Of a stretch of 64,000 bases of DNA, positions 12,487 through 24,779 are shown one piece after another. A model generated the notes under the pieces. That model was not told the DNA's origin and made no database searches. It was given only the letters and a program-made list of their open reading frames with translations. Position 1 is the first letter of the stretch; each line of letters opens with the position of its first letter. Origin of the DNA: Gnetum montanum (lineage: Eukaryota > Streptophyta > Gnetopsida > Gnetales > Gnetaceae); NCBI GenBank assembly GCA_015680685.1, contig MNCI01030336.1, positions 151,868 to 215,867 of the forward strand. The letters are read 5' to 3'. The translations under genes and the position numbers were made by a program.

Positions 12487-12504
12487 AAACTAGCTCTGAT
12501 ACCA
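12487..12504 (-). other. primer binding site, initiator tRNA-Met
   Basis: On the minus strand TGGTATCAGAGCTAGTTT begins three bases after the 5' LTR end. The first 12 bases equal the common plant initiator-Met primer site. Confidence 0.95.
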
Positions 12505-12507
12505 CAA

Positions 12508-15168
12508 TGTAACACCCTGCCCTAACTAGGGCAAGATGATTCCTAGGATCGAGTAATCATAGAACGAAAGCATGATAACTAAAACCAATGATGTGTAGAA
12601 TACATGATATTAAGGAAGCTCAAATGGTACAGAAATTTCCAACCACATCAAAAACTAAATATACATATCACTTTATAAAAATTCATGTCTCTACATAAAG
12701 CAAATGATGCACTACTCTGTTAAATTACCAAAAAAAAAAAAAACAAAAAACACACACATAAACATCATCCTCATATATATACAACGATATCTAGTCCACA
12801 CTACTGTACATGAAAATATATAGTAACCAAGCACTTAAGATTTTGCCTCCTCTACTCTCCCTCTCCGTGCTTGTCTAAGCTCTTGTGCCTTTCACCTATA
12901 ATTAAATTAAGTTAGTACATAACTAAGTGGGAAGCCTTTACACTTCCCCTACTAGATAGATGACAAGTGCTACACTAGAGGAGAGGAGTGGGGTACAAGA
13001 AAACCTGCAACAATTATTAGTCTTATGCATGCTCAAAACAACGCACCATATCACCCATAGTGCTAACATACTATCATACAATCACAGAGAAAGCCACAGT
13101 ATGACATCAGCTATCATGCCCATGTCATCATACCCATGATATACCATAAACATTCCATGATCCGCATAATCATAATCCAATTAGAACACATATGATCAAC
13201 AATATGACTTACAAATCGATACTATCACATACATAGCCCATGTGGTGGCTAGCATATCCATACTCACTGTAGCATGTGAAACGTTGCCATGAGTACTCAT
13301 AATAACCATTTCCTATAGGTCTTTTATTAGTATTTTAGTTATGGAACTAGTGTTAGGGTTCGTCAACCTATGACCTGCAACCACCAGCTCTCTAGAGGAC
13401 TAATGATAGGGACAAACACACCTATGCCATAGACCAGTTGTAGGGATGAACACACCTATGCCACAAACCAATCATAAGGATGAACACACCTATGCTCTTC
13501 CACTCTCAAGATGAGGCCTGAGACAGAAGCCTCACTGATGCATCATAGTGGGGGGCAATCCATACTACCATCAAGGTGCCTCATCACCAACCAGTCCACA
13601 CCCTCATGCTAGCACCACTTGCTAACGACTGTCACCAGCATCTACGTAAAAACATATACATAATTTAGCTAGTTTAAGCCCACACATGTCATAAGCACAA
13701 CACACTCAAACAAACATAACTACACAGATCCACCCTTAAGAGTTACAGTCATTCCATGAAAATAATACCACAATGCAACAAAACAACATGAAGACCTCGA
13801 TATGACAAAACAATACCATATTTCTCAAAAGACACATATTTCCATACAAATGACCACTATAATAACCTTCAAAATGAGATATGCCTAAAGAGAAAACTAA
13901 TTCCACAATTATAAAGTACTTCCCAAAATGATCCCCAACAACACTAATTTTACCTAAATTGAACTCCTAAAAGCAAAGTTATGCATGTTCAAAGTTTGAT
14001 TAATAAAATAATATGTAATTACCACCAGAAAGGATTGGAATGCCCAAAAACACTCACATCCCAATAGGTTCCAAAAATAGCATATTCTAATCTTATGAGT
14101 CTTATCAATGCCACACATCCTATGCTACAAGTCCAGATCATCCCATATATTGCATATGTATTAATCCATAATCCATAATCAAAATCAAACAGTTTTGGGA
14201 AAATAGATAGAATAGCATGTCCAAGCTCAATCCTTGAGCTATCCACCCTACATGCCCATATCACATAATCATATACACTAATACAACATAAAAATATAGG
14301 GAAAAGGTAGAGACAACTCACCAATTACAATTGTTGGGCAGAAAGGTCGAAACAAGTAGAAAATCCTCAAAAATCTAGGTTTAGAACAACCAAAAATTTT
14401 CCACAAGGCTTAGAATCCAGAAAAAGGTGGAAGAGAAAAAGAGAGCAAAAAGAAAATGGAATAAAACATGCTCTTGTACATTTTTTTTCATGCGTAAGAA
14501 AGAAATAGAAACCCAAAATCCAATTTCTCTTGTAAGCGGGGGTGAGGCGGTGGACAAAATAACATAAAACCTATATGTTTACATTATGTTTTATGCAAAA
14601 CAAAAGAAAACCAATGACACGCTCTCCTCACATGACATGAGTTACTTTTTGTTTTTTTTTTTTCATTTAAATTATTTATTTTTTTTATGAATAAATGATT
14701 TTCATAAGCTAATATATTTTTCTCCTTCGTAATTAATATTGTAAACTTAAAACCTACGTAATAAACACACCAAGACTCCAAATCAAAATCTGTTTGAACC
14801 TACAAGATCCTTAACATACACTTTATACATTCACATGCCAAAACCACACCTGAACATCATGCAACATAGTGCTATAGTACAAATGTTGAAATACCAAAAT
14901 TGCACATAAAGCATAAAAACATACCAGATAGGTGCTATTGTACCCTAATCCAACACCCCTGCTAGCAACATCACTTGTCTAACACATCACATAGGGCTAG
15001 TGTACATAATCACATTAGTTAAGTATGTAAAGACATCATAATCGTAACATTAAGACAAAGCCTTATAGCATATAAAATACATTAACTCGTCCCCGAAAAC
15101 CCACTGGGACTCCACATGTAATGTATAAATCATAAGTGGATGACCATGTCTCTAGATGGGATGTAACA
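12508..15168 (-). repeat. 5' LTR of the Del/Tekay element
   Basis: 2,661 bases, colinear with the 3' LTR at 5210-7924. It ends TGTAACA before the right target duplication ATAAT. Confidence 0.93.
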
Positions 15169-17182
15169 ATAATATTACCAAGTCATTGATGTTCTTGAGT
15201 CATTCTTGCTATGTTTAATGAATGGACTTCATGTTTTTGTTAATAATATTGCCAAGTCATGATGCAGAAGTCAATGCTATGTGTTGGGTTTTTGTTCTAT
15301 GCTATCAAGATGATTAGGTAATTAATTGTGTAAAGTAATGAGGCCACCTCATCCTTCCCTCTAGTTCTCTAAATAAAAGGTTTTTTTTCATTAAAAAAAT
15401 TGGTTTTTCTTTCATAAAACTAAAATTAGTGAATACTCATTATATCTTGAAGAAAGAGGGAATGATCAAGTGGGAATGGTAAGGGCATGACCTCAAGGGG
15501 ATTTGTTGGGTTTTCTTTTTAACTTCCTTCATGTGGTTTATGACTCATCTTGGAATGTATCATTACTCCTCCATCAACCAATAATAGGAAGTTAAAAGTA
15601 TTTGCATGATGTGGTTCCATAAAAAAAACAAAAATAGAGAAAGAGAGAGAGAAAAAATAATAATAATGGAAATTCAAAGCACACCCTGTAAACACAATAA
15701 TAGGCTACAAGCACTAGCTATGGGGCTAGAAAGATATGTTACCCATGCTTGAAGATGCCCCTCTAACTAAGACCCTTCCTTCCTTCTTCTCTTTTCTTCT
15801 CTTTTTGGAGTGATGATTGCTCTTTGAGGTGGTTGTGGACTCATGGTGGTTGGTAGGAAGGAACACATCAATGCGAGGTCACTGTTCATGGTATGGACTT
15901 GGTCTAAACTTGGATGAATAGGTATGTTGATCATTTTAATCACATTTTTAACAAGGACCTATTGTGGACATGGTCAAGTACTTTACATCCCTATCTCTAC
16001 AATCCCTTCTCATCCCATTATTCACCTCACTGTTGCATGCGATTATGAGCCTTTTGGTCTTGTGTAGTATAGTGCAACATCTTGCCACGACAGTTGTGTG
16101 TTATTTGGAATAAAGGCATGATCTACATTTAACTTCTCGAGTGCCCATAAACATCTATAAGAGTGGTTATGCAAGGGCATCATGGAAAGAGTCTGCTTTG
16201 GGGAGGATCCACTTGCATAACTTTTGTTGATCATGGCTTTGAACTAATCTTCACATCTTCCAAAACATCAATGATAGTTTCTCTAAATTTATGCATAATT
16301 TTGAGACTACTTCTCATCATTTTCAATTACTTTTTTACTTTTTCCTACTTTTCTATTAAAATATCCTTCAAGTTCAATATTTCTTGGCCATCTTCTGAAT
16401 TAGACCTTTGGTTTTAATTGTTCAAAAACTTGTGTGCTTATGAAGTTATGCTTATTAGTCATGGGGGCTAGGGATGTTTACTTTGAAATTTTTTTAACAT
16501 CCTATTTTTAAACATCATGGTAACTAATAGTAATTGATCAACATTATGTGAACAACTTGATGATGTTAGTTACCTCATAGCCTTGGGCATCTATCATCAC
16601 CTTATGCTTAAATGAAAACAAAGGGATTTGAAAAGGGTTAATTATTAAGGAGAATTACCAAAACTAGTGTTGATCCTTTGGTGACTATAGGCGATGCTAA
16701 AAGAAATTCCTAAGGAAGAAGGTCTTTTGCCAAGCATAAAAATGAAGCTAAGAGGGGAACAATGAAGGATATGCCCATAGACAAAATTATAGCACATACA
16801 AGATAGTAGCTCAAAGATTACATGTTTTCTAGATCCATGGGATAATGAGAAGAAATTTCAGTTCATCCTTCAAGAATGTTATACATAACCAAAGAAGCAT
16901 CAACATAACAATCAAGATTGGAAATCTACCATTGCTAGCAGCAACAAAAAGAATCATCTTTAGCAGATTTTTGAAGATCTCTACAAATTTTGTAATTTTC
17001 AATGTCTGTCCAGTCTTTTTGTGACTCTATCATTTTGTATGCATCAACTAGAATAAAATTTTATAATACAACACTTAATTTTGTTATGTCAGTTTCTTAT
17101 ATCAAGTGTTAGTCAATAATCCCATACCTTTCCAATTTTGTAAAGGAACTCAAGGACAAGATTTCATTCAGCCATGGGGGTA
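15169..17182 (+). mobile_element. element A, 3' internal region
   Basis: Continuation of the Athila-like element after the chromovirus insertion. From about 15900 it matches 47805-49090 in reverse complement at nearly the same length (about 1.28 kb), so it is a conserved part of the family, yet it has no long open frame on either strand. It ends in a purine tract. I cannot assign a product; an untranslated 3' region or a very decayed env-position ORF both fit. Confidence 0.7.
17172..17182 (+). other. polypurine tract of element A
   Basis: CCATGGGGGTA abuts the LTR start TGATAAAG. The reverse copies show the same pattern (47805-47816 and 30250-30261). Confidence 0.75.
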
Positions 17183-18045
17183 TGATAAAGCGTCAAAGTA
17201 TCGTGTTGACGGGTTTCATCGACGTGGCCTTGTCAATGGATCTTGTCAATGTGGCCTCATCGATCTGGTGTTTCTCATCGATGAGGTCATGTCGACATAA
17301 CATTTGTTGTGTTTATGAGGCCCCATTGACATAGCTCCACAATAAAGTCTATAAATACACGTGCTCCTGCCATGTTTTAGCATTCTTTGGTTAATGAAGT
17401 AGTTGAACTCTTGCAATTTTATTTCATAGTTTTAGAGAATAGTAAGTGAGTGCCTAAAGTGTGGATCTGAGTCAGTTGTACGATGTCTTATTCAAGTGGC
17501 AATGTACCTAGACACATTCCATGAATAGTAATAAGATCAAGATTGATTTTTATTCATTGTAGCACTTTGACTTAGATTAAATTTACTTTCCATGCAATTT
17601 ACATTTCATGTATAGTTAATATTTACGTTTCCATGCATGATAATGAATTAGCAGAATGAGCATGATCAGTTTCAAGCATAAACATGTATTCGTTTGGTAA
17701 TCCTAGTAGCATTATTGCTTGGTTCGCCCAGTAGCATAGCTCTTGGTAATCCTAGTAGTGGATACATGGGTTCAAGATGTGTATGGTAAGCTGGGCATGG
17801 ATACTCATCACTTGTAGGCTAGTTTAGACTTTACTTTCTGTTGCTAATTAGTTAAATAATTGATTTCTTTATTGTCATTAGGAGTAGCCTAAGGTTGAAA
17901 CAACATCATGAATCATATGTCTCACTTTGGACTAAATCATATATGACAAAGCTACCATTAGTCCAAGTGAGAAGATGGCAGACTGTGATCAAAACATAAT
18001 GATCTAGATACCACAACTAGTCCCATCACAAAATTTAACCAAATT
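17183..18045 (+). repeat. 3' LTR of element A, truncated
   Basis: It starts TGATAAAGCGTCAAAG and is colinear with 2367-2916 and with the reverse of 47804-47141 and 32390-32205. The last roughly 150 bases (ending CACTCA in other copies) are missing. The break falls near 18045-18110, where O-methyltransferase-like sequence begins. The U3 holds repeated GACGTGGCC/AATGTGGCC units. Confidence 0.8.
17350..17363 (+). promoter_or_regulatory. TATA box with adjoining G-box in element A 3' LTR
   Basis: TATAAATA at 17350-17357 is followed immediately by CACGTG at 17358-17363. The 5' LTR has CACATG at that place, a one-base difference. Confidence 0.6.
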
Positions 18046-18110
18046 GTGCTCTCATCTCTCGACAACAAAGACACCATGACGTAGCACCTCAACCTTCACC
18101 AAGGCTTCTA

Positions 18111-18840
18111 TTACGCACTCACAATCACATTCAGGGCAACAAGGATGTATGCGTAGGTGGAACGCCTCAATATCACTGTCCACAACCATGCCACGGGGAG
18201 GTCTCCATCTAAATTATGTATAACGATGACGGCTGGGACTTCAGGAAGGGCAGGTGCGGTGGATATGACATGCAGGAGGTCCATGTTCATGACGTGCCGA
18301 ATGTTGGGAAATGCCTTCGTAATCTGTGCGGCCACGCAGCCAATGCCACCACTGTAATCAACAAGGGAGGAGGCGTCGTTCAAGCCACAGCAGGAGGATT
18401 TTAGTAGAGCTTTGAAGAATATGTGAGTGTTGGCAGCCATGGCGAAGTTAAACAGCATGTTGAGACTTAGCCCAATTGCTAAGTATTCCAACATTTCGAT
18501 GTCGTCGTGGGCAACGCTGAAAGTGGTACCTTCACCGAGCACGCTACGATGCAACATCTGCCACGACGCCACCAATTCCTTGTTCGTATCCAGAAGTAAT
18601 TGCGGCACCATCGAAACTAAAACAATGTCATTATTATCATCGTTACCTTTGTGGCTACTTTTGCTTTTGGTGTGTTCAGGTTTGCGTTTGCGTGAGAGCA
18701 TCCATTTTGAGATGGGTGAGAGGTCGTATCTACAAATGCAATTGTCACCGGTGGTGGCCGTGAAGAAGCGCAGGGTGCCCAACAGACTCATGATTTGGGA
18801 GAGCAGGTCCATGTTGATGTTGGGCGTTGGTAGCTACTTT
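18111..18840 (-). pseudogene. plant O-methyltransferase gene fragment
   Basis: The minus strand reads like the middle of a class II (COMT-type) SAM-dependent O-methyltransferase. It has LSPISKWML and MVPQLLLDTNKELVASWQML, then VLGEGTTFSVAHDDIEMLEYLA, and FNFAMAANTHIFFKALLKSS, where the family has FNEAMA. SLVDYSGGIG follows, corresponding to the SAM-binding LVDVGGG-G motif, then AFPNIRHVMNMDLLHVISTAP (DLPHVI). An in-frame TAG lies just upstream of the first Met, preceded by a Leu-Pro-Thr-Pro-Asn phrase typical of the family. The N-terminal dimerisation part and the C-terminal catalytic His region are absent. These enzymes methylate phenolic hydroxyls in phenylpropanoid and related pathways. 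It is a captured or truncated fragment and not a working gene. Confidence 0.8.
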
Positions 18841-19339
18841 GTCGGTACTGCCACCCTGCTACCGACTTACCCGTGCCACTACCAAATGCGAGACATGGTG
18901 GTGCAAAATCATTATGGACAAAATATTATTCCCATTACCAATACCATCCCCCATCCCATATGAGTTACTGATAACCTGTCCTTAGAGCATTACAGACACA
19001 ATATTATTTGATGTGTGACCAGTGGTAGCCTTTTGGCGAAAAAATTATTAATGCATAAAGTAAGAATCAGTTGAGAGGTAAAAGCTCAAACTCATGTCTT
19101 TTGACTTGAGAAAGAAACACTTTACCATCAATCCAAATGATCGTCTTTAGATTTAGACACTAGGTGTTGGAACTCGAAACTTTATTACCCATTAGAATCA
19201 AACCCATAACTTAGACCTTCGGAATTAAGAGTCTTACTATTAGGTTACCATGTCATTGCTAATGGCCCTTGCATTTAAAAAAATATGACATTTTCAAAAA
19301 AAGTTGGAACACTTTACACTATGAATTTCTAAATATAAA
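18841..19339. other. unassigned DNA
   Basis: No convincing coding or terminal-repeat signal on either strand. The first 120 bases may be the decayed upstream edge of the methyltransferase fragment. Confidence 0.4.
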
Positions 19340-19687
19340 TGATGACATTGCCACTAAAATGATTACATTGTATGATATTGGTTCCTAAAAGAAGTTTGAT
19401 ATTTTTGGAGTGGTTGAAACATGGGAAGAAGAAGATTTTGAAATTTTTGAGTTGTCTCATTTTAATGGAATAAAACTAAGTGTTAAATCTTATAAACGAG
19501 GAAGACCATAAGGAAGATTACCTTGTATTTTCTTTATAAAAAAGGCATAAAAAGGTATTTAAGGTAGAGAATATTGATGAGTATAATCGATATATTTGAT
19601 TGAAAATTATTTTTTAAAACTAGCCTTTCATTCCTTGCTTTTTTGTTATTTTCATCCACAAGATGCAACACAATATGCAAAACCAAG
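19340..19687 (+). pseudogene. LINE (non-LTR) endonuclease relic, left part
   Basis: In the plus strand frames I read IFGVVETWEEEDFEIF and FNGIKLSVKSYKRGRP, matching the N-terminal part of the L1-type apurinic endonuclease (I-x-x-x-ETW). CYFHPQDATQYAKPS ends this part. It is cut at 19687 by the insertion of the LTR element; the reading continues after 28391 once one copy of the target duplication is removed. Confidence 0.65.
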
Positions 19688-21582
19688 TGTTGATGTCAAC
19701 CTCGCCCATGCTAGGCATGGGGCCATGACCAATGCACATGTAGGCCATTATAGTTGCAAAGTAGTCAAAATGCACAGATCTAATTCATAAGAATTCAACA
19801 AAAACCTATACCAAATTTCGTAAATGAAAAGGTGAATGATCGAAGAAAACTTATGTAATTGACTCTATTTTATTGAAACAAGGCTAAGATAATAATGATA
19901 TAACTTCTAAAAGAATGCCATTTAGCTTTCTTTGGCTTCTCTAATTCTCCATTTAGGCTTTGCTTTGAAAAGTTTATAGTACTTAAACCACAAGATAGTA
20001 ATGAATATGGGAGTTAAAACACTTTAAGTTGTTTTATGAATTAGATACAAGGGTCATTCAATTATAAATTTGGTTGAATGCACTTTTAAAGTTGCTAATT
20101 TTGTAACTTTACCTTATAAAATTTTTAAATGTTAAAATAAGTAAATAACATATAGAATTAAGAATAGACATCAATGCTGACCATTATGTATTCATGGATA
20201 TTCATGGCTGTTATGACCATTATTGTGTGAATATGGACAAGTAAAAGTTGATGCGTACCAAAGTTGTTGAGAGTGGTTGAGACTAAGGTGTCTTTTAACT
20301 ATTGGCCATAAATTTGAGGACTTTCCTGTTTTAGCCCAACAATTGCTAGCTAAGCTCCAAAAGAGCTACCAAAATTCAAGGTTTAGGTTGGCTTTCGAAA
20401 ATTGCGACTCCTGCAAAGTAACGGAAGCAAGAGAGGTGTGTTGATGACACGATTCCAACTCCAACCCACAATGAGTTTCATGCATTTCTGTAGTGAAAAA
20501 ATAAATATCAGTATTACCAATATTTGTAAGGATTAGTGTTTTTCGTGCAAATCTATTTTAATTGTGTATATTCTTTTTGGTATTTGCCTTAAAGATGAAT
20601 CTAAAAAATACGACATAGTATAGATGATGGTGGTGCTAGACGTGGCTGCAATTATAAAACCGATGTGGTGTTCATGGCAGCAGTAATGACTAGGAGGGAG
20701 GGGGGCGCGGGGACTAGATCCAGGAGCAGCTAGGAATCTCCCTTTTGCCTTTGTCTTTGCTTTTTTTTAGTGGGCATAGAGGCTCCCCCTCACAGGCAAG
20801 TAGTTAGAGGTTCATGCGGGGCAGCAGTCTCCCTGCGTGGCCCATGTGAAAGGCTCTCCCTCACCGGCGGTGGCAACAGGCAGGCTGTTAGAGCCTGACA
20901 TGCAAATTGCGATAGCCTCATCCTTCCCTCTTCTCTCATGGTAGTGTTGACAACCCCCCTCCTTTTCACAGTGATGCAGACTACAACATCCCTCTTTCAC
21001 GGTGGCTCTTGTAGGTGTGCATGAGCAAGCCATTGACAACACATTGTCAGTGGTAGGTTGTGGCGTCTGCACCAGTAGTGACAGGAAGATTTTATAGTTT
21101 AGTTTTATTCATTCTTGGCAAATGTGAGGCGGTAGATGATGACAAACTACTGATGGTGCAGTCTGCCCTTTCTCTGGTCCGCAGCAATTTCCCTCCCTTA
21201 CTTTCTTAGCTGCATAATAGTGGTGGTCCGCAGCAATTTCCCTCCCTTACTTAGCTGCATAATAGTGGTAGTCAGCAGCAAGGACAAATTTCTCTCTCTC
21301 TTACTACGGTGTTGTAGCAACACCTTCCTGTAGCAGACTCTCTTTCTCTCTCTCCTTTTTCATGCAGTGGTCACAATCTTTCTGCTTGGCAATGGACACC
21401 ATCAGCAGCAACCGATTTAAATTCCAAATTTTTTAGTTTGGTTTATCATTTTCAAAAGGCCACATAGCCCTCTCCACCTATTTTGGGGTTTTTGTACTCA
21501 TACGAAAGACATCTTAGGCAATAGTTTCCCAAAACGAGCTTTCTTTCCTAGTGTTGGTGTGTCCAAAACTTATTCATCAACA
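19688..21582 (+). repeat. 5' LTR of the Tat-like derivative
   Basis: Colinear with 26362-28386. It carries its own tandem duplication at 21176-21270 that the 3' LTR lacks, and lacks some blocks present in the 3' LTR (for example near 26905-26935). Confidence 0.9.
21176..21270 (+). repeat. tandem duplication inside the 5' LTR
   Basis: A unit of 49 and then 45 bases starting GGTCCGCAGCAATTTCCC is repeated head to tail. The matching place in the 3' LTR (about 27950-27990) is single copy. Confidence 0.85.
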
Positions 21583-21588
21583 CTTTTT

Positions 21589-21607
21589 TGGCACTAGAAG
21601 GAAGGCC
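21589..21607 (+). other. primer binding site of the Tat-like derivative
   Basis: TGGCACTAGAAGGAAGGCC lies six bases after the LTR end. It corresponds to TAGCGCTAGAAGGAGGGCC at 35000-35018 in the Tat element. I did not identify the primer tRNA. Confidence 0.7.
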
Positions 21608-22220
21608 TTTCTTGCCATTTTTTGTACCTTTTTTCTTATTCTTGATCCTGTTCCAAAACTTGTTGAATTTTTTTAAAACCTTTATTTCGAAAAATCCTTT
21701 TTTTAAAGAATTTTCAAGCCCTTTATATCTTGATCTCAAAAGTTCATTTCTTAAAAACTTTCGGGTCTCATCATCTATTTTTCTTTAATTTTCTTAAAAC
21801 CTTTGTTTCCCAGTCCTATTTTCGAATTTGTGTTTTGGCGGTCCTTACCTTAATCCTAGGTTAGGTAAGGTGGCTTTATTTAATTATGCAATTTTAAATT
21901 TACTTTTTTTGAAATTTTGCATTTTACTATTGACCTTTTAATTTCATAAGTATTGCAATTTTATACATTTATGTTTCTTTTCAAAAAATTTATTTTTTTA
22001 AATTGCATATTTTAGTATTTTTTTAAAAATATATTATTGCAATATTTCTTTCCTTTTCATCTAATTTTATAGTTTTATTTTAACATTTATTTTTGGTAAT
22101 TTTTGTTTTATGAGCAAACTCTCCTCTACCCTTAGCCGACCAACTACACGCCACTTTATATTAAGAAAATAAAGAGTTTCACATTTCCCAAGTTTTATTC
22201 TTAGGAGAACTTGAACTAAG

Positions 22221-23570
22221 ATGACAGCCAATCAAGCCCTGGCTCCCTTGGTGAGCAACCCCTTTAACTTTACTAACTACCATGACATCCCAAAATTCCT
22301 CTAGAATGTAAACATGTTCTTTGATCCCACAACCTCTACAAGCGATGCCTACCAACACATATAATGTTTCAAAACCTTATTAGGTATCCATAACATTGTA
22401 CAAAATGATGTGGCATATAGGCCATTTGTGACAACTTTCTGGAATAAGGCCACCCAATGGTTTTTGATGCTCCTCAATGACTCCATTAACTCATGGCAAA
22501 AGTTCCAAAATAAGTTTTTGATTTAATTTAACAAATTCACAAGCCCTACAATCGCATCAAGTAACTTCACAAGCTTAAGAAAGCTATAAAGGGAAAACAT
22601 TTAAGACTATAACTTAAGATTTCTCCAACAACTTGCCTATGTGCCAATGAAATGCATCTGCAACCTGATGGCATCCTCAATTTTTACCTCTCTACCATTG
22701 ATCCATTCTTTGCCTATGTCATCAAATCAAACCCCAACATAATAGAAATACAAAGGGCGATGGCTAAATCTGTAAAGTTAGAACAAATTACCCTCATGAA
22801 CAACATCCAAACCTAATTTGGGATGATGAGCGTTACTAACCCTATGCAATCTAACCCTCTAACTCTACCAACTTTCCTAATGGCCAATGCTATGTTTCAA
22901 ACTCTTGTTCCCCTTCAAATGACTCAACCTACAAATAGCTACTTTCAAGATCCCACATCTTCTTCATTATTACCATTTAACACTAGTTTGAATGATGACC
23001 AATGGAAGGCCTTAATCCAATTAATTGCAAACCCAAATGGGATATCCAACCCTGTTGGACCTACAACTCAAACTTAAGATCAAATGATCCAGATATTAAC
23101 TTCAATTCAAAAGCTTTCCAATGAAGTAGTTGAGTTAAAGTAAAATAACAACAAGGGTCATATACAATCTAAGAAGCCTAGGACATCAATCAATGACGAG
23201 TATTGTTGCCTCCATAACACTAGGCAACATTTTGAGAAGACTTGTCCTCAATTTTTAACATTATATGGTGACAACACCCAAGGTCAACAAAATGGGAAAC
23301 CTCCTATTATGATCCTTAATGTACCTCATGAAATAGAAAATGAAGAGTTTTCCTCATTAGAACAAAGTATGGTAAGCAACCCCAATCCACATAATGCTCG
23401 CTACCATAGAATCTACGACATTATGGACAACACACATCAACAAATTAAGAATGATCCGTATACTCCTCCAAATAGAAGAGCTCCTAGTCAAAGTAACACA
23501 AATACTCAAACTAGGTCATCCCAAATAAATGCCCCATAATGACTAAACCCCTCTTCCATACTTAGAAGAA
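22221..23570 (+). pseudogene. Gag relic of the Tat-like derivative
   Basis: The reading starts MTANQALAPLVSNPFNFTNY. The capsid-like segment at about 22360-22530 reads KTLLGIHNIVQNDVAYRPF, FWNKATQWFLMLLNDSINSW and FQNKFLI. Later blocks are a Pro/Thr/Gln-rich linker, and YCCLHNTRQHFEKTCPQF near 23204-23257 may be a degraded CxxH/C-type knuckle. Stops and frame changes are spread through the first 500 bases; later parts are more open. Confidence 0.7.
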
Positions 23571-23626
23571 CTCCACCTCAATAAGAAGCTAAAGATGAAC
23601 ATAAGACTTACAATCTAGTTGAGGAT

Positions 23627-24330
23627 TTGAAGAAAATCAAAGCTAACATTTCAACATATGACCTTTTGCACTTTAATGAAATGAAAGAGGTGATTCGAGT
23701 TATAGTTCATATGCTTGAAACTGAAAAAGAAAAATCCCCAATCCCCAAAAGACAAGTTCACTCCATGAAAAGTCCTAACATGCTATCTGTAAAGAACACA
23801 AACAATTCCATGATAAATAAGAAAGAGCAACCTCCTTTCCTAAAAACTTTGATCATTTTAGCAAAGAATGACCATGATTGTTTGATGGATTCTAACGCAA
23901 TTGTTAGTGTCATGCCTCTTGAGGTATGTAATGCATTAGGAGCACAAATGATACCACAAATGAAAAGTGTGGTTCAACTTGATGTATCCAATGTACCTGT
24001 AGTAGGGTCATTAAAAGACGTGAAAGTACAGCTTAAATAATACCCTACATTTCCATGTTATAAGAAGATCTTAATAGTTGACATGTCACCCATTTATGGT
24101 ATGCTCTTATCTAGGACTTCTAGAGCCAAGTTTGGGGGCTTCTTTAGGTTAGATTTCTCAGAACTATTAATCCCCATCAAAGGAAAATCTGAATGCATAA
24201 TCATACCAAGAGAACCTTTTTACAAACAAGTAGTTACAGCCTTTGATCAGCAAAATCAATCTTTGGAAGCCAAAACACTAACCTTTATATTAGAGTTATT
24301 GAGTTTGAGTGTGGCAAACATGTTGTAAAT
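23627..24330 (+). pseudogene. aspartic protease relic of the Tat-like derivative
   Basis: LMDSNAIVSVMPLEVCNALG occupies the catalytic position (D-S-N-A where D-S/T-G-A is usual). It is followed by VVQLDVSNVPVVGSLKDV, ILIVDMSPIYGMLLSRTS and GGFFRLDFSELLIPIKG. The phrase YGMLLSR with a following GG.F.-D is typical of the protease tail of Tat/Ogre-type elements. A stop at 24038-24040 splits it. Substitution of the catalytic Gly suggests loss of activity. Confidence 0.75.
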
Positions 24331-24432
24331 GATCATGTGAGTGAAATTACAAAAATAAATCCTTTTCCTCATACATATTCCACCTAACCCTATCAAACTT
24401 CTAGTGAATGTGAAGAAATCCATGAAGATACG

Positions 24433-24526
24433 TTGCCTTATCATCAACACGATGGATTTCTTCTAAGTGATCCACCACNATTGCCTTATCATCAACACGA
24501 TGGATTTCTTCTAAGTGATCCACCAC
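24433..24526 (+). repeat. 46-base direct duplication around a single N
   Basis: 24433-24478 and 24481-24526 are identical (start TTGCCTTATCATC, end GATCCACCAC) with N at 24479. The pattern suggests two contig ends joined without merging their overlap. Confidence 0.85.
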
Positions 24527-24779
24527 CTTTAGGGAAGGACAAAGATATAAATAAGATCCTATCCCTTAAAACATTAGAAGGTGCACCAAATTTTGATGAC
24601 ACATCCATGGAACATGTTCCTAGAGAAGCTATGTTTGATGACTCACAGAGACTTAGACTTGTTAAACCTAAGATTGAAACTTGGGTGAAAGATGAACCTA
24701 TGGAATCTAAAATTATTCATCTTATGAAATATCCAAATTTAGTACTTGATAGAAAATGAACAAACAAGTTAAGATTATG

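Larger units (their letters stand above)
5210..15168 (-). mobile_element. Del/Tekay-type chromovirus, complete but decayed
   Basis: A Ty3/gypsy LTR retrotransposon on the minus strand, about 9.96 kb long. Both LTRs run from TGTTACATCC to GGTGTTACA. The 5-base target duplication ATAAT is present at 5205-5209 and 15169-15173. The primer site matches initiator tRNA-Met and a purine tract precedes the 3' LTR. Gene order on the minus strand is gag, protease, RT, RNase H, integrase, chromodomain. All genes have many stops. The LTRs are visibly more diverged from each other than those of the Tat element at 32391, which suggests an older insertion. It interrupts element A. Confidence 0.93.

Noticed and set aside
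18157-18963. Plus-strand open frames of 60-178 codons
   Set aside because: They lie opposite the methyltransferase fragment, whose residues match a known family; the plus-strand frames match nothing I recognise and are shadows.
20812-21072. Cys-rich 86-codon frame in the 5' LTR of the Tat-like derivative
   Set aside because: The 3' LTR copy is broken by several changes and no family resemblance was seen.
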